A stretch of 10,319 bases of DNA from Campylobacterales bacterium (GTDB lineage Bacteria; Campylobacterota; Campylobacteria; Campylobacterales; QNZT01), in NCBI GenBank assembly GCA_015663225.1, contig DQSO01000056.1:1-10319 (forward strand). Reading direction: 5' to 3'. This document shows positions 1 to 7,584 of this stretch, piece after piece; positions within the stretch are counted from its first letter, which is position 1, and every line of letters begins with the position of its first letter. Under the pieces are notes generated by a model, which had not been told where the DNA came from, did not search any database, and was given only the letters and a program-made list of their open reading frames with translations. Made by a program: the position numbers and the translations under genes.

Positions 1-24
1 AAAAATCTTTTATCTTTTTAAAAG

Positions 25-1407
25 TCATAACCCCATTTTACCTGGATTTAGTATATTGTTAGGATCAAATGCTTTTTTTATACTTCTAAAAGGTTCCATT
101 TCGGAGTCAGTAAAAGCGATACTCATAAATGGTGCTTTGCTTAGTCCTATACCATGCTCTCCGCTAAGAGTTCCACCCATATCTGCTATTAGTTGAAATA
201 TCTCTTCTATAGCTTTATGACCATCTTCAAGCTCTTTTTTACTACTTCCATCTACCATAACATTTACATGGATATTTCCATCTCCAGCATGACCAAAACA
301 TGGAACTTTAAATCCATACTTATCACCAACCTCATATATCTTTTTTAGAGCGATGGGAAGCATACTTCTTGGAACTGATATATCTTCATTTAACTTTTTA
401 CTTCCATAGATAGTTACTGATACAGAAGCATTTTTTCTAGCAAACCATAACTCATCTCTTTTTTTACTATCATGTGCAACTATAAAATCAACTGCTCCAT
501 TTTCTTTAAAAGATTTTTCTAGTACATCTAACTGAAAAGCTACCTCTTCTTTAATATTTCCATCAACATCACCTATTAAAAGTGCCCCTGCCTCTTTGGG
601 TAGTTCAACCCCTAGCTTCTCTTTTAAAGCTTGAACAACAAGCGAGTCCATAAACTCCATTGCAACTGGATTTGCTCCCAAAGCAAGAGATTTAAATACA
701 GCATTCATAGCATCATCAACTGATAGAAAAATTCCCATATATCCTTTTGTAAAAGAGGGTTTTGGGATGAGTTTTAGTGTTATCTCTGTGATTACTGCTA
801 GAGTACCTTCGCTAGCTATTAAGATACCGGCTATGTTATATCCAGCAACATCTTTTATAGTTCTCTTTCCCGCTCTTATAATTTTACCATCAGCTTTAAC
901 AGCTCTTATCGCCATAACAAAATCTTTAGTAATACCATACTTTGCAGCTCTCATGCCACCTGCATTTTCACTAACATTTCCTCCAAGAGTTGAGTAGTTT
1001 TCACTTGCGGGATCTGGTGGATAAAAAAGACCTACTTCTTCAGCAGCTTTTTGCAAATCCATATTTATAACACCAGGTTGAACAACTGCAACCATATTTT
1101 CTAAATCTATCTCTAGGATTTTGTTCATATATTTTTCAAAAGCTAAAATAATACCACCATTTTCAGGTAATGCACCACCTGTAAAACCACTACCAGCTCC
1201 TCTTGGAGTGATGATTATTTTATGAGTATTACAGTATTTTAAAATAGCACTTACATCTGCTTCATCTCTTGGAAAAAGCACAGCATCAGGTTCAAAATGA
1301 GTTCTAGTTGCATCATAAGAGTAGGCTATCATGTGAGCTTTATCATCGAAGATATTCTCTTTAGTAACTATCTTTGTTAAAGCTTTAAAATGTTTTTTTT
1401 CTAACAC
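25..1407 (-). CDS. glcD: GlcD-type FAD-linked D-2-hydroxyacid oxidase/dehydrogenase
   Basis: The 460-residue product belongs to the VAO/GlcD flavoprotein family, which oxidises D-2-hydroxyacids such as glycolate or D-lactate and passes electrons to the membrane quinone pool. The N-terminal half is a FAD_binding_4 domain with PRGAGSGFTGG at residues 68-78 and a PPDPASE...GGNVSENAGG segment at about 130-151. The C-terminal half is a FAD-oxidase_C domain with GHAGDGNIH (372-380), SGEHGIG (415-421) and the closing DPNNILNPGKM. E. coli GlcD is about 499 residues, so this looks complete. The start is GTG at 1405-1407, 3 bp after the upstream stop, with only a weak AGG about 10 nt before it, so translational coupling is likely. 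No glcE or glcF partner is in view, so the substrate (glycolate or D-lactate) cannot be decided. An A8 run lies a few codons after the start. The 24 bases beyond the stop at the left edge hold nothing recognisable. Confidence 0.9.
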   Translation of the reverse strand: MLEKKHFKALTKIVTKENIFDDKAHMIAYSYDATRTHFEPDAVLFPRDEADVSAILKYCNTHKIIITPRGAGSGFTGGALPENGGIILAFEKYMNKILEIDLENMVAVVQPGVINMDLQKAAEEVGLFYPPDPASENYSTLGGNVSENAGGMRAAKYGITKDFVMAIRAVKADGKIIRAGKRTIKDVAGYNIAGILIASEGTLAVITEITLKLIPKPSFTKGYMGIFLSVDDAMNAVFKSLALGANPVAMEFMDSLVVQALKEKLGVELPKEAGALLIGDVDGNIKEEVAFQLDVLEKSFKENGAVDFIVAHDSKKRDELWFARKNASVSVTIYGSKKLNEDISVPRSMLPIALKKIYEVGDKYGFKVPCFGHAGDGNIHVNVMVDGSSKKELEDGHKAIEEIFQLIADMGGTLSGEHGIGLSKAPFMSIAFTDSEMEPFRSIKKAFDPNNILNPGKMGL

Positions 1408-1410
1408 TTT

Positions 1411-2127
1411 TTATAGACCTAAAAGTTTTTTGTAGTAGCTATTATACTCTTTCATATCATCACTTCCAAGACCAAAAAACTTAGCTTTTATCTCTTTTAT
1501 TCTTGTATAAAATGGACTCATCATCTCACCCTCTATTGGCATATCAAAAGAGTGAATAACTTTAAAAGATGTACAATCTACAAAATAACCTTTATCCTCT
1601 ATATTAAAAAGTAAAAGTCCAAAATCATCACTGTTACATTCAGCTCTAAAATCACTTACAGTTGGTTTTGGATTGCTATCTTTTGCAAGTTGGTATGCAA
1701 AAAGATCAGGATGTAAAAAGTCTATATTTGAAAATCTCTGTTTTAAAGATTTGAATGCAGCTTTATTTGGAACTATTGGTAGAACTCTTTTATATAAGTA
1801 GTTAAAAATAACACTATCACCAACTTGAGGAATTATCTTATAAGAAGGAAGTGCATCTTGATTTAGATCTTTATAGTAATACAATTTTAAAAATAGTTCC
1901 CCACCCTCTCTTTTATCAGCTACTGCTTTGGCAATAATAGTTCTATGTTTATCGTCATAGTTGTGAATTATAATTGCACTAGAGCCTAGTTTTATAGTTG
2001 GATTATCACTCACAACCGCATCACTACCAGAAAGTCTAGTTACAGTTGACTTATATGAGTCTAAGTTTAGAGCATATAGTGAACTTGTAAGAGAAATTAT
2101 TGCAAGAAAAGTTAAAAATTTTATCAT
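1411..2127 (-). CDS. Exported PgbA N-terminal-domain protein
   Basis: The 238-residue product resembles the N-terminal domain of the H. pylori plasminogen-binding proteins PgbA/PgbB, a domain found mainly in Campylobacterota. Residues 1-19 form a signal peptide (MIKFLTFLAIISLTSSLYA), so the mature protein should be periplasmic or surface-exposed. A conserved-looking core follows, with GSSAIIIHNYDD (48-59), a VGDSVIF segment (102-108) and two cysteines (C164, C185) that could form a disulphide. H. pylori PgbA, as I recall, is roughly twice as long and carries a charged C-terminal extension. Here the protein ends ...KKLLGL with no lysine-rich repeats or C-terminal lysine, so plasminogen binding should not be assumed. 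The ATG at 2125-2127 has a good ribosome-binding site (AAAGGT, plus-strand 2134-2139, 6 nt before the ATG). It is first in a unit with the GlcD gene 3 bp downstream. The family call rests on recall and on the glcD/csd3 neighbourhood; the true function is unknown. Confidence 0.75.
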   Translation of the reverse strand: MIKFLTFLAIISLTSSLYALNLDSYKSTVTRLSGSDAVVSDNPTIKLGSSAIIIHNYDDKHRTIIAKAVADKREGGELFLKLYYYKDLNQDALPSYKIIPQVGDSVIFNYLYKRVLPIVPNKAAFKSLKQRFSNIDFLHPDLFAYQLAKDSNPKPTVSDFRAECNSDDFGLLLFNIEDKGYFVDCTSFKVIHSFDMPIEGEMMSPFYTRIKEIKAKFFGLGSDDMKEYNSYYKKLLGL

Positions 2128-2155
2128 TTTGTTACCTTTGTGTAATTTTAAAATA

Positions 2156-2161
2156 ATTATA
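2156..2161 (-). promoter_or_regulatory. -10 box for the pgbA-like/glcD unit
   Basis: The minus strand reads a perfect TATAAT, preceded by a T7 run and a G. This is the pattern typical of Campylobacterota sigma-70 promoters, which rely on a -10 box and upstream T-rich DNA rather than a -35. Transcription would start about 20 nt before the ATG, leaving room for the AAAGGT ribosome-binding site. Confidence 0.6.
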
Positions 2162-2205
2162 CAAAAAAATAGTTAATTGTTAGCGATATATTTATCAAAA
2201 ATATG

Positions 2206-2211
2206 TATAAT
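2206..2211 (+). promoter_or_regulatory. -10 box for the csd3-like operon
   Basis: A perfect TATAAT preceded by ATG lies 17 bases before the ATG at 2229. The expected transcription start is near 2218, giving an untranslated leader of only about 10-11 nt (TTTTCAAATCAGCAT region) with no Shine-Dalgarno sequence. A/T-rich tracts lie upstream. It drives the three-gene operon divergently from the pgbA-like unit. Confidence 0.6.
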
Positions 2212-2228
2212 CATTTTCAAATCAGCAT

Positions 2229-3371
2229 ATGAAAGAACACCTTGTGAAACTAGCTAAATTCTTACTACTTATTATCATAGTTACCTCAAATTTATACTCT
2301 TTTGCACTAAAAGATAATTCTGTTGAAACTGTAGCTTGGAACAATGGAAAAACTCTTTTAGGTTTTTTAGAAGCCAATACATTACCTTTAAAACTTTATT
2401 ATGAACTTGATGACGAAGCTAAAAAATTTGCATCACAGATTATGGAGGGGGCAACAACATATATCACAAAAGATAGTGAAGGAGATATTTATCAAGCACT
2501 TATTCCAATAAATGAAGAGCTTCAAATCCATATATCAAAAAATTGTGCTGGAGCATATATACTCCGTATCGAACCAATAAAATATAAAACAGAGAAAAAA
2601 ACAGTTTTGATAAAACTAAACTCAGTTTTTTCAAAAGACATAGTAGATAAAACTAAAAATCCTCCTTTAGCATTTAAACTTCAGCATCTGTTTAAACATG
2701 ATATAAATTTTAAACACTTAAAAAAAGGTGATAAAGTTGGTGTAATTTATATAGAGAAAACTAGAATGAATAAAAGGTTTGGATCGCAAAAGATTTTAGC
2801 AGCTTTTATTGAACATCGTGGAAGAAGAAAGTATAAATTTTTATACAATGAAAGATACTATGATCAAAAGGCAAAGGTTGAAAGAGAAGTTTCATCATTT
2901 GTTAGACCATGTAAATTTAGAAGAATATCATCAACATTTTCAAAAAAAAGATGGCATCCTATATTAAAACGGTATAGAGCTCATCATGGGATTGACTATG
3001 CAAATCGTACGGGAACACCAATCTATGCTACATATAGTGGAAAGGTTACTTTTGTTGGACAAAAAGGTGGATATGGTAAGTCTTTCGTCATAAGACATCC
3101 AAATGGTTACCAGTCACTATATGCACATCTTCATAGTTATTCAAAAGGTATGAAAAGAGGTAAAAGAGTTAAAAGAGGACAACTAATAGCCAAAATGGGA
3201 AGTACAGGACTAAGCACTGGACCACATCTTCATTTTGGTATTAAGTATCGTGGACGATGGATAAACCCTGCTCGAAAAATTGTTATTGTTGAAAACTCAG
3301 GAGCTAAACTTAGAAAGAAGATTTTAAAAAATGTTAGAAGATACAAACCAGTTCTTGATAAGTTAAAATAA
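2229..3371 (+). CDS. csd3: Secreted M23 (LytM) zinc peptidase, Csd3/HdpA-type cell-wall hydrolase
   Basis: This 380-residue exported metallopeptidase should cut peptide bridges or stems of periplasmic peptidoglycan. Relatives in H. pylori (Csd3/HdpA, about 400 residues) act as D,D-endopeptidase/carboxypeptidase and help set helical shape. A signal peptide covers residues 1-26 (hydrophobic FLLLIIIVTSNLYSFA). Residues about 30-225 match the inhibitory/adaptor N-terminal region of this family. The LytM domain spans about 230-350, with HHGID (zinc ligands H252 and D256), the catalytic-region H300 in YAHLH, and HLH (H333 catalytic, H335 ligand). All zinc-site residues are present. The loop at 306-317 (KGMKRGKRVKRG) and the C-terminus are strongly basic. 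There is no Shine-Dalgarno before the ATG; an in-frame GTG at 2244 (codon 6) would also give a sound signal peptide. It is the first gene of an operon whose next start overlaps its stop by one base. Closeness to pgbA/glcD homologues resembles H. pylori and supports the Csd3 assignment over other M23 families. Confidence 0.87.
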   Translation: MKEHLVKLAKFLLLIIIVTSNLYSFALKDNSVETVAWNNGKTLLGFLEANTLPLKLYYELDDEAKKFASQIMEGATTYITKDSEGDIYQALIPINEELQIHISKNCAGAYILRIEPIKYKTEKKTVLIKLNSVFSKDIVDKTKNPPLAFKLQHLFKHDINFKHLKKGDKVGVIYIEKTRMNKRFGSQKILAAFIEHRGRRKYKFLYNERYYDQKAKVEREVSSFVRPCKFRRISSTFSKKRWHPILKRYRAHHGIDYANRTGTPIYATYSGKVTFVGQKGGYGKSFVIRHPNGYQSLYAHLHSYSKGMKRGKRVKRGQLIAKMGSTGLSTGPHLHFGIKYRGRWINPARKIVIVENSGAKLRKKILKNVRRYKPVLDKLK

Positions 3372-3925
3372 TGATAAATATAACTTCAATAGAAGATAAT
3401 TTTGAACCTAAGTTTGTAAAACCTAAACTTTTAAACTTTACTAAAGATGGTAAAAAAAGAAGTTGGGAAGTTGTTGATATACATGATAGTGTTGCTATTT
3501 TACTTTATCATTTAGAAAAAGACTCTTTTATACTCGTAAAGCAGTTTCGTCCAGCAGTGTATTTGAAAAATGGTGAGGGCTTTACTTATGAGCTTTGTGC
3601 TGGAATAGTTGATAAAGATATATCACTAAAACAGATAGCGATTGAAGAGATTTATGAAGAGTGTGGATATAGGGTTGAACTTAAAAATATAGAAGATATA
3701 AGTGAGTTTTATACTGCAGTTGGTTTTGCAGGTGGACGACAAAATCTTTACTATTGTGAAGTTGATGAAAGTATGAAGATTAGTGAAGGTGGTGGTTTGG
3801 AAGAGGAGGATATAGAGGTTATATATCTTCCTATCTCCAAGGCTAAGGAGTTTATTTATGACACTAAAAAAGTAAAAACTCCTGGTCTAATGTTTGCATT
3901 TATGTGGTTTTTTGATAATAGATGA
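3371..3925 (+). CDS. Nudix hydrolase, NUDT14/AdpP-type (UDP-sugar or ADP-ribose diphosphatase)
   Basis: The 184-residue cytoplasmic Nudix enzyme most likely hydrolyses a nucleoside-diphosphate sugar to the sugar 1-phosphate and NMP with Mg2+. The Nudix box lies at residues 78-100: G78, then E92-E93, E96-E97 and G99-Y100 (EEIYEECGY). The metal-binding glutamates are present. The first box glutamate is I84, and the usual Arg of REUxEE is E92. The ELCAG segment before the box and the EECGY ending are what I remember of the UDP-glucose-preferring NUDT14 group, so UDP-sugar is favoured over ADP-ribose, but this is family inference. The ATG shares its A with the last base of the preceding TAA (TAATG). 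No Shine-Dalgarno is visible, so translation is probably coupled. The next gene starts within its stop. It sits between two exported proteins but has no signal peptide. Confidence 0.85.
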   Translation: MINITSIEDNFEPKFVKPKLLNFTKDGKKRSWEVVDIHDSVAILLYHLEKDSFILVKQFRPAVYLKNGEGFTYELCAGIVDKDISLKQIAIEEIYEECGYRVELKNIEDISEFYTAVGFAGGRQNLYYCEVDESMKISEGGGLEEEDIEVIYLPISKAKEFIYDTKKVKTPGLMFAFMWFFDNR

Positions 3926-5358
3926 AGATAATCTTTTTTCTACTTTTTACTCTAATAGTTGTGGCGAAAGAGTTTACAGTAGGCTCATACAATGTTAAAA
4001 ATCTTTTTGATACAAAGTTTGATGGAACTGAGTATGATGAGTTTATTCCAAAAGCAAAAGGTTGGAACAAAGCAAAATATACGAAAAAATTAAAAAATAT
4101 TGCTAAGGTCATAAAACAATCAAACATAGACATAATTGGACTTCAAGAGATAGAGTCAAAAAAAGCTATGAGAGATTTAAAAAAATTACTTCCTAGATAT
4201 AGATATTATAAGTTTGTTAAGACTCCTAGAGCTTCTATTGGTATTGGACTTATAAGTAGATATCCTATAGTTGATTTTCAAAAGATAGATATAAAAAAAG
4301 GTGTTTTATACCGTGCTATTTTAAAAGCTGTTGTAAAGGTAGATGGCAGAGCTTTAACACTATTTATAAATCACTGGCCATCAAAAAGATCACCTGAGAG
4401 CAATCGTATAAAATATGCAAAAGCTCTCTCTCTTGCAGTTAAGAGAGAGAAAAATGACTATATAATCTTAGGCGATTTAAACTCAAACTACAATGAAAGC
4501 TCAACACTCAAACATGATAAAAAGCTAAATAACACAAGAGGTAAAACAGGAATAAATACTATCTTGCAAAGTAATAACAATACTCAATACGGACACTTTA
4601 ACCCTTGGTTTGAGCTAGATAATTATGATAGATATAGCTTTAAATTTCGAGGAAGCAAACAGACTCCAGACCATATACTTCTCCCTCCTTACCTTTTTGA
4701 TAATAAAAATATATCCTATATCAAAAATTCATTTTCAACCTTTAAATATAAAGGCGACTCTGATCACTACATGATATATGCAAAATTTACAACCAATGCT
4801 ATAAAAATAGAGCCTCAAATAGTAAAAAAATATCAATCTGGTATATCAAAACTATATCAACTTCAAAATCTCTCAACTCCTATTGTTTTAAAAGATGTTG
4901 TGGTACTTTACAGATATAAAAATAGTGCAATTATTAAAGATAAAAATAGAGCAGTCTTTCTTTATAGATGTGCTAAAAATTTAAAAGTAGGTTATCGGTA
5001 CAATATGCAAGTCAATAAGATAAAAGACTATTTTTCCCTTAAAGAGGTAACTAAAATCTCAAATATAAGAGTAAAATCAAAAGAGATAGAGTATAAAAAA
5101 CTATTTTTAGATGCTAAAAAAGTAGATATTTTTAAAACAAAATATCAAAATGAGATAGTTACAAACCTTGTAGGAGTATACAAAAGAGGAGATCTACACT
5201 TAACAAATAACAAAAAGATAAAAATCTATTCAAGAAACAGAAGTTTACTACCAAAAAATGGTAGCAAAATAGAGATAGTTAGAGGACATTTAGCATCATA
5301 TAAAGATACTCCTCAGATTTTTCTACATACTAAGAAAGATTACCGACAATCCTTTTAA
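3922..5358 (+). CDS. Exported endonuclease/exonuclease/phosphatase-family protein with C-terminal OB-like repeats
   Basis: This 478-residue protein has a short signal peptide (1-15, cleavage after VVA) and an EEP (DNase I-like) domain at about 17-290. Family motifs appear in order: SYNVKNLF (N24), LQEIE (E76), NHWPSK (N150, H151), GDLNSN (D185, N187), TPDH (D250, H251) and SDHYM (D281, H282). All catalytic positions expected of a metal-dependent nuclease or phosphodiesterase are intact. Residues about 305-385 and 392-475 are beta-rich and look like two consecutive OB folds (VLKDVVVLYRY...IIKDKNRAVFLY; then a second, more diverged copy), as in predicted extracellular nucleases. The best guess is a periplasmic or secreted DNase/RNase that binds nucleic acid through the tail, perhaps for nutrient scavenging. 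Sphingomyelinase-like activity is possible but less likely. The ATG overlaps the Nudix stop (ATGA). Its last 29 bases overlap the 3' end of murD on the other strand. Confidence 0.85.
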   Translation: MKIIFFLLFTLIVVAKEFTVGSYNVKNLFDTKFDGTEYDEFIPKAKGWNKAKYTKKLKNIAKVIKQSNIDIIGLQEIESKKAMRDLKKLLPRYRYYKFVKTPRASIGIGLISRYPIVDFQKIDIKKGVLYRAILKAVVKVDGRALTLFINHWPSKRSPESNRIKYAKALSLAVKREKNDYIILGDLNSNYNESSTLKHDKKLNNTRGKTGINTILQSNNNTQYGHFNPWFELDNYDRYSFKFRGSKQTPDHILLPPYLFDNKNISYIKNSFSTFKYKGDSDHYMIYAKFTTNAIKIEPQIVKKYQSGISKLYQLQNLSTPIVLKDVVVLYRYKNSAIIKDKNRAVFLYRCAKNLKVGYRYNMQVNKIKDYFSLKEVTKISNIRVKSKEIEYKKLFLDAKKVDIFKTKYQNEIVTNLVGVYKRGDLHLTNNKKIKIYSRNRSLLPKNGSKIEIVRGHLASYKDTPQIFLHTKKDYRQSF

Positions 5359-6526
5359 ACTCATCTCCTCGATGAGCATAAGATTTAAACTGATCAAAAC
5401 TAGCTGCTGCTGGAGATAGTAGGGCTACTTGATTTTGGCATGATAAAAACTCAATAGATATTTGTTTGATAGCATTTTCTATATTTTCACATGATAAGCA
5501 TCTAATATTATACTTTTTAGCCAATAATCCTAGTTTTTGTGAGTTTGTGCCGATAGTAAATATCTTTATATTTAGAGTAAGCTTTTGAAAAAGAGGCTCT
5601 AAGTCTGCACCTTTATCATCTCCACCAAGGATTAAAAAAACTTCTTTCTCTTTTAGTCCATTTAAAGCAGCCAATGTTGCATCTGAGTTTGTAGCTTTTG
5701 AATCATTTATCCAAGTTCTTTTTTGTCTGTCTTTAAACTTCTCTACTCTATGTTCTCCCACTATAAATGAGTTAATTTTTTTATAATCAACCTCATCAAA
5801 TAGTATCTTAGAAGAAGCTAGAGCTAAAAGAGCATCAGTTAAAAATGGTTCACTAAACCTAACTTTTTTAATATCTATATCAAAATATTTAGCTAAATCT
5901 TGACTGTTTTCATATAAAACTTTTGTAGCATTAGTTTCTAAGTTTTTATATTTTGATGGAAGTATTACTATTTCACCCTCAAGCATAGTTTTTATAGGTT
6001 TTAGTTTAGCCTCTTCATACTCTTTAAATCCACCATGCCAATCAGTATGATCATCACTAATTGGAAGAACTATATAAAGATTTGGTTTCGCTTTTGAAGT
6101 ATAGTGAAGAGTAAAAGAGCTAGTTTCTAGTATCCAGATATTTGCTTTTTCATCAAGATTTGCTAGGGGAGTTCCTATGTTTCCTCCAGCAACTCCCCCT
6201 CTTTTTTCTAGGAGATACTCTATCATTGCAGTTGTAGTTGTTTTTCCATTTGTTCCTGTTATCCAGATTGAAAATGGCATAGTATCAGCAAATAGATCAT
6301 ATTCACTTATAAGATTTTTTGCTTTTTTGATTAGTGGATTTGATGGTGGAATACCTGGACTTGTTACTTCAAAGTCGCTTTTATCTGGATTAAACATCTC
6401 ACTTTCTAAAAATTCATTGCCATTTTTATCATATATAACACCATTAAAACTATCATCATATATTTTACAATTACCAAACTTTTTAGCTATTGCTTTATTT
6501 GTAACACCATAACCAAAAAGAGTCAT
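5330..6526 (-). CDS. murD: UDP-N-acetylmuramoyl-L-alanine--D-glutamate ligase
   Basis: MurD is the cytoplasmic ATP-dependent ligase that adds D-glutamate to UDP-MurNAc-L-Ala. The ATP P-loop GTNGKTT is at residues 91-97. LETSSF (E134) and DDH (H160) are metal ligands, and K174 in EEAKLK is the expected carbamylated lysine. GEHRVE (257-262), NDSKATN (274-280) and SPAAASFDQF (371-380) complete the Mur ligase signature. At 398 residues it is shorter than E. coli MurD (438), with a compact N-terminal UDP-binding domain (FGYGVTNKAIA), as is usual in Campylobacterota. The ATG (6524-6526) shares one base with the mraY stop (TAATG), so the two are co-transcribed and probably translationally coupled; only a weak AAAGA precedes the start. 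The stop is TAG at 5330-5332, inside the convergent nuclease gene. No intrinsic terminator is evident here. Confidence 0.96.
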   Translation of the reverse strand: MTLFGYGVTNKAIAKKFGNCKIYDDSFNGVIYDKNGNEFLESEMFNPDKSDFEVTSPGIPPSNPLIKKAKNLISEYDLFADTMPFSIWITGTNGKTTTTAMIEYLLEKRGGVAGGNIGTPLANLDEKANIWILETSSFTLHYTSKAKPNLYIVLPISDDHTDWHGGFKEYEEAKLKPIKTMLEGEIVILPSKYKNLETNATKVLYENSQDLAKYFDIDIKKVRFSEPFLTDALLALASSKILFDEVDYKKINSFIVGEHRVEKFKDRQKRTWINDSKATNSDATLAALNGLKEKEVFLILGGDDKGADLEPLFQKLTLNIKIFTIGTNSQKLGLLAKKYNIRCLSCENIENAIKQISIEFLSCQNQVALLSPAAASFDQFKSYAHRGDEFKRIVGNLS

Positions 6527-7584
6527 TATCGAATCTTTAGAGAGATAATTGCTAAGATATTAGAGATAAAAGCCATAATCCAAAATCTTACTATGATTTT
6601 ATTTTCAGCCCACCCTTTCATCTCAAAGTGATGATGTATTGGTGCCATTTTAAAAATTCTTCTCTTTCTAGCTTTATAGCTTCCAACTTGTAGTATAACT
6701 GATACCGTTTCAAGGACAAAAACAAATCCAATAAGCACAAGCAGAAACTCACTCTTAGTAACAATCGCCATATAAGCTATAAATCCACCAAGAGCCAAAC
6801 TTCCACTATCCCCCATAAATATCTCGGCAGGGTGTGAGTTGTACCATAAAAAAGCGATTAGTGAGCCTAGCAAGGCTGAAGCCACTACTACAAGTTCACC
6901 AACTCCTTGTATATTTGGAAGTAGTAAGTATTTACTAAATATTGCATGACCGATTAAGTATGCAAAAATTGCAAGTGTTGATATGGAAAATATAGCTGGT
7001 ACTGTAGCCAAACCATCAAGTCCATCTGTAAGATTTACGGCATTTGAAGTTGCAGTAAATATAAAAACCCAAAAGATAACAGCTCCAAAGCCCATTGTGT
7101 ATAGAGCATGTTTATAAAGTGGTATATAAAGCTCAGTTGTAAAATCATTTAGATATAAGAACATAGCTATCATCGCACCTGATATTATTTGAAGTATAAA
7201 CTTTTTTCGTGAGCTAAGTCCTGCTTGATTTGAATCTTTAGTTATCTTGTCATAATCATCTTTGAAACCAATAGCCATAAATAAAACAAGAGTTAAAATC
7301 GCACCAATCGCATATATGTTGTCAAGTCGCATAGTGAGTAAAGATGCAAATATAGCAGTAAGAATAAAAACTATACCACCCATTGTAGGGGTTATTGCCT
7401 TTTCCTGATGAGAAGACGGTGCTAACTCATATATAGGTTGATTTGCCTCTTTTTCCTTTAGCCATGCTATAAACTTTGGTAGAAAATAGATAGATAGAGC
7501 AAATGATATAAAAAAAGCGATACCAGCACGAAGAGTAATATATTGAAAAATATTAACATCAAAAAATTGAAATAATAGATACAT
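6526..7584 (-). CDS. mraY: Phospho-N-acetylmuramoyl-pentapeptide-transferase
   Basis: MraY is the integral inner-membrane enzyme that transfers phospho-MurNAc-pentapeptide from UDP to undecaprenyl phosphate, making lipid I. At 352 residues (E. coli 360) it shows about ten hydrophobic segments and the family landmarks: ITPTMGG (64-70), GFKDDYDK (D109, D110), NAVNLTDGLDGLA (181-193), FMGDSGSLALGG (D259) and the APIHHHFE motif (H317-H319). The ATG at 7582-7584 is preceded by an AGGA ribosome-binding site (plus-strand 7592-7595) with 7-nt spacing. It leads a two-gene unit with murD and diverges from gpmI across 61 bp, the arrangement I recall in C. jejuni. Its product pathway uses the MurD product after MurE and MurF act; those genes are not in the window. 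Confidence 0.97.
   Translation of the reverse strand: MYLLFQFFDVNIFQYITLRAGIAFFISFALSIYFLPKFIAWLKEKEANQPIYELAPSSHQEKAITPTMGGIVFILTAIFASLLTMRLDNIYAIGAILTLVLFMAIGFKDDYDKITKDSNQAGLSSRKKFILQIISGAMIAMFLYLNDFTTELYIPLYKHALYTMGFGAVIFWVFIFTATSNAVNLTDGLDGLATVPAIFSISTLAIFAYLIGHAIFSKYLLLPNIQGVGELVVVASALLGSLIAFLWYNSHPAEIFMGDSGSLALGGFIAYMAIVTKSEFLLVLIGFVFVLETVSVILQVGSYKARKRRIFKMAPIHHHFEMKGWAENKIIVRFWIMAFISNILAIISLKIR

Noticed and set aside
767..997. Plus-strand open frame of 76 codons
   Set aside because: It lies wholly inside glcD on the opposite strand and shows no family signature.
3900..4133. Minus-strand open frame of 77 codons
   Set aside because: It is antisense to the start of the exported nuclease gene, whose motifs fix the coding strand.
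6177..6512. Plus-strand open frame of 111 codons
   Set aside because: It is antisense to murD over the P-loop region. Its hydrophobic, Pro/Ser-rich translation is typical of a shadow frame.
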